DNA from: Sphingobacterium corticibacterium
GTDB lineage: Bacteria; Bacteroidota; Bacteroidia; Sphingobacteriales; Sphingobacteriaceae
Assembly: GCF_004208525.1 (NCBI RefSeq)
Contig: NZ_SGIT01000001.1
Coordinates: forward strand, 1,302,001 to 1,366,000
Direction: 5' to 3'
Length of the DNA: 64,000 nt
Made by a program: the position numbers and the translations under genes. Within the stretch, counting starts at the first letter, position 1. The number at the start of each line of letters is the position of its first letter. Of the stretch, positions 61,139 through 64,000 are shown piece after piece. Below the pieces are notes generated by a model, which worked only from the letters and a program-made list of their open reading frames with translations, did no database searches and was not told the DNA's origin.

Positions 61139-64000
61139 ATGCTACCACTTTATTTAAGTATCGAAGGATTATATTCTTATCAAGATAAACAAGAAATTGA
61201 CTTTACCCAATTGACAGAAGCCGGACTATTTGGCATTTTTGGCAAAGTAGGTTCTGGTAAATCAACGATACTTGAGGCTATTAGTTTTGCGCTATATGGT
61301 GAAACGGAGAGACTCAACAAACAAGAGAAAAGAGCCTATAATATGCTCAATCTTCGCTCGGATATAGCTAATATCGTGTTTGAGTTCTTAAATTACGAAG
61401 GACGAAGATTTCGATTCACGGCACAATGGAAACGACGAAAGAAATTTGAGGACACGACCTCATTAGAACGTTATGCTTACGAGTGGAAAAATGGTTCATG
61501 GATACCATTAGATTCCAACGATGGAGCAAGCGTAACCCAACTTACCTATCCCAATTTCCGACGGACTATCATTATTCCACAAGGACAATTTAAAGAATTT
61601 TTAGAATTGCGAGGTAAAGACCGATCGGAGATGATGAAAGATATCTTTAACCTCGATCGTTTTGACTTGGGTTCTAAAGTTGGGATATTGCAAAAACAAA
61701 ACAACAGCAAACTCGAACAATTAAACGGCGCACTCTCGGGGTTCGATGCCGTCAGTACGGAAATACTACATAGCAAACAACAGGAGCTTGACACGGCACA
61801 ACAACAATTGACCCTGGTGAAACAGGAAACTACATCACTGGAAAAAGAGGTCATCCGACTTACAGAGAGCAAAAAAATACGGGAGGAATTAGCGCATAAA
61901 AAAGAAGAAGTGCAAGAATACTTGCTAGAACAGCCACGAATTTCCCAGTTGGAAAAAGAACTACAAACATACGAAACTACCCAGCTGGCATTTCGGGAAA
62001 TCTTAAATACTACACATAGCTTAAACAAAGAAAAAGAACAACTGACGCATAAAATTGAACAACTGACTACACGCAAGCTTGAAGTTTTAAGTCGTTTGGA
62101 AAAAGAAGAGACGGAATGGAAAAAAATAGCACCTGATTTTCAACGGTTGGATTTATTTAAAGCGGAAAGCGAAGATTTAAAATTGCTCATTAGCATCGCC
62201 CAAAATAAAAAACAGCAAGAGGCACTCCACAAACGCCTGCAAGACGGAAAGCCATATCTCCTACAAGCACAAGAAGAAGAAAAAAAGCTTTTGTCGTCAA
62301 TAGAAAGCGAGGAAAAACGATTGGATGAGCTCAAAAATACGCGGGTAGACACTTCGGTATTATTAGCATTAGAGGCTTGGTATCAAACAAACGACAATAC
62401 CCATAGTAGTATCAACGAGCTAAAGACACAAATACAACGACTCCAGAATGAGATAGTGCAAACAACGAAAGCTTTTGAAGAACAGTCGATACCCATGGAC
62501 AATTGGGAATCTGCCTTATTTCAGCAGGAAACGGATCTAAACACGGAGTTTACTTCCCTCCAACAGGAAGAAACCCATTTGAAAGTGCAAGCAAAGTTAT
62601 CGGAGTTTGCCGATAACCTTGCCGATGGACAACCTTGCCCGCTATGCGGTGCATTAGACCACCCCTATCCGATGATAAACCATGATGTGGCGGTCAACAT
62701 ACAAGAGGTTCTCGGCAAACAAACAGAAATAAAACAGCGTTTACAACAACTCAAAGTAAATCATCAAGTACTAACAGCAGCATCCATACGGCAACGGGAG
62801 AAGAATACACAACTTGCTCAACAGGAATCTAATCTCCAAAAAATGGAGGAAAAGCTTAACATCCATCGCGAGCAATTCCGCTGGGAAGAATTTTCCCCTA
62901 CCGACAAAACGACCTATCTTTCGTATAAAGATAAAAACCATCTTGCGGAAACCCATATCAAATTGGCAGAAACATCCTTAAAGGAGTTCCGCGTGCAGTG
63001 GCAAACGGCTCAATCGAAAATAGAAAAATACAAAAACTCCCTTGCAGAATTTGAACAAAGTGTTGTTGTACTCGATCAGCTTAATCAACAAAATAAACTA
63101 CAGATTAGACAATTAAATATAGACGATTTTGAGCAATATGACGAAACAGCACTTATAAATAAAAAACAGGAAACCGAAAATAAGGTTAAGTTACTGGAGG
63201 AAGGTCACAAACGTCTTTCTGAATCTATTCAGTCCTTAAGAACCGAGTTTGCCCATATTAATGGTGAGCGGACAGCTTCAAAAGAACAGTTCCAACAGCT
63301 CTACCAACAACTCAACAATAAACAAGCGGAAATCTCTTCTTTGCTCAAAGAACATGGCTACAGTGATATTGTTCAAGTACAGCATATCCTGCAAAAGAAT
63401 CTGAATGTGGAACATAACCGCAAAACTATACAGGAGTTCAACCTAAACTTACAAATCCTTTTGCGGCATATCGCTGATCTGGAAAAACGTATAATCCATG
63501 ATGCGTATGAGGAATCGATCTATCAGGAAAAGACGACACTCTACACATTAAAACGCGAGGAAATGGAATTGCAGATTCGTGTCACGGGAGCATTGGAAAA
63601 AGAATATGCGCGCTTACGCGTTGAGTTTGATAAAAAAGAAAAATTATTGGAAGAATACGAGAAGCTAACATTTCGTAAAAGTAATTTGACCACTTTGGAA
63701 AATCTTTTCCGCGGATCTGGCTTTGTCAACTATGTATCCAGTATACATTTACAACGCTTGTGCGAAATTGCCAATCAACGTTTTCACCGCCTCACAAAAA
63801 ATAATCTCAGCCTTACCATCAATGAAAATAATGAATTTGAGGTGATAGACTTCTTAAACAATGGCTTTAAACGTTCGGTAAAAACACTTTCGGGAGGGCA
63901 AGCATTTCAGGCATCACTTTGTCTTGCCCTCGCATTGGCCGAAAACATCCAATCCATGAACAAAGCAGACAAGAACTTTTTCTTCATTGATGAGGGATTT
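61139..64000 (+). CDS. sbcC: SMC-like ATPase SbcC, 3' end outside the window
   Basis: SbcC is the Rad50-like ATPase partner of SbcD. The frame runs 954 codons to the window edge without a stop. Walker A is GKVGSGKST at residues of about 36-44. The long coiled coil has the zinc hook CPLC at Cys500-Cys503. The signature TLSGGQAFQASLCLALALAE lies near residue 917 and FFFIDEGF, the Walker B region, at the end. Only the last part of the head domain is missing. The start codon is 2 bp after the sbcD stop. Confidence 0.96.
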   Translation, partial: MLPLYLSIEGLYSYQDKQEIDFTQLTEAGLFGIFGKVGSGKSTILEAISFALYGETERLNKQEKRAYNMLNLRSDIANIVFEFLNYEGRRFRFTAQWKRRKKFEDTTSLERYAYEWKNGSWIPLDSNDGASVTQLTYPNFRRTIIIPQGQFKEFLELRGKDRSEMMKDIFNLDRFDLGSKVGILQKQNNSKLEQLNGALSGFDAVSTEILHSKQQELDTAQQQLTLVKQETTSLEKEVIRLTESKKIREELAHKKEEVQEYLLEQPRISQLEKELQTYETTQLAFREILNTTHSLNKEKEQLTHKIEQLTTRKLEVLSRLEKEETEWKKIAPDFQRLDLFKAESEDLKLLISIAQNKKQQEALHKRLQDGKPYLLQAQEEEKKLLSSIESEEKRLDELKNTRVDTSVLLALEAWYQTNDNTHSSINELKTQIQRLQNEIVQTTKAFEEQSIPMDNWESALFQQETDLNTEFTSLQQEETHLKVQAKLSEFADNLADGQPCPLCGALDHPYPMINHDVAVNIQEVLGKQTEIKQRLQQLKVNHQVLTAASIRQREKNTQLAQQESNLQKMEEKLNIHREQFRWEEFSPTDKTTYLSYKDKNHLAETHIKLAETSLKEFRVQWQTAQSKIEKYKNSLAEFEQSVVVLDQLNQQNKLQIRQLNIDDFEQYDETALINKKQETENKVKLLEEGHKRLSESIQSLRTEFAHINGERTASKEQFQQLYQQLNNKQAEISSLLKEHGYSDIVQVQHILQKNLNVEHNRKTIQEFNLNLQILLRHIADLEKRIIHDAYEESIYQEKTTLYTLKREEMELQIRVTGALEKEYARLRVEFDKKEKLLEEYEKLTFRKSNLTTLENLFRGSGFVNYVSSIHLQRLCEIANQRFHRLTKNNLSLTINENNEFEVIDFLNNGFKRSVKTLSGGQAFQASLCLALALAENIQSMNKADKNFFFIDEGF

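Noticed and set aside
61546-62076. 176-codon open frame on the minus strand, Ser/Cys-rich
   Set aside because: It mirrors the coiled coil of sbcC; Ser/Cys/Phe-rich antisense frames are expected there.
1-64000. tRNA, rRNA, prophage or insertion sequence
   Set aside because: No cloverleaf or rRNA segment was seen in the gaps, and no transposase, integrase or phage structural gene was recognised.

Overview
This 64 kb window is a chromosomal segment of a Bacteroidota bacterium, most likely of the family Sphingobacteriaceae (Sphingobacterium/Pedobacter-like). The evidence is a SusC/SusD outer-membrane uptake system with a FecR anti-sigma factor and an ECF sigma factor, a fused SecDF, DUF4290 next to murA, a TIGR02757 gene, many short-signal lipoproteins, and -7 boxes of the Bacteroidota type TAnnTTTG. 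I see no phage, insertion sequence, CRISPR array, rRNA or tRNA. Both edges cut genes: a UbiB/AarF-like kinase at the left and sbcC at the right.

Layout. 1-5.7 kb: kinase tail, a secreted protein, a YkvA protein and a decayed partial copy of it, YjbQ, a six-hairpin glycosidase lipoprotein and a pirin-GNAT fusion. 5.8-8.9 kb: a TPP riboswitch followed by the overlapping operon thiM-thiE-thiD-tenA, which salvages thiazole and pyrimidine for thiamine. 10.1-21.1 kb: a minus-strand polysaccharide utilisation locus in the order fecR, susC, susD, surface lipoprotein, clan-A glycosidase, acetylesterase, with its probable ECF sigma gene last, behind a terminator. 21.3-23.7 kb: a luciferase-like oxidoreductase convergent with a sulfatase. 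23.8-37.7 kb: mostly housekeeping genes (DUF763, a YiiX-like hydrolase, SecDF, a thioredoxin-like lipoprotein with GAPDH, TIGR02757, RlmF, NfeD, a LysM/RlpA-like protein, uridine kinase, an MFS carrier) and an unlisted 55-residue Cys-rich protein. 37.8-39.4 kb: lipoprotein, SCO and cytochrome c genes. 39.6-46 kb: a TetR-TolC-MFP-RND efflux operon with a probable operator on the tetR start codon. 46-64 kb: methyltransferase, metallo-hydrolase, GreA-like factor, LEA-like lipoprotein, folD, lepA, a 62-bp tandem repeat, a lone AraC domain, amt, murA, DUF4290, uvrD, a SelW-like protein and sbcDC.

The most interesting unexplained signal is a dispersed family of about 70-95 nt RNA-like units. Four copies occur, two on each strand. 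Each has a -7-like box, then CATAATTYAGG 6-7 nt downstream, then a TATAATTGGTT-like box (TTAATAATTGGTT in copy B), then an intrinsic terminator. The terminator stems differ, yet three of the four loops carry the same heptamer CUCCCCG and the fourth is also C-rich. This looks like a small-RNA family with a C-rich seed. Other notable points are an antisense RNA candidate upstream of susC, Asp in place of the catalytic Cys in MurA (predicting fosfomycin insensitivity), and the 62-bp tandem array upstream of lepA. All functional calls come from reading the sequence; no database search was possible.
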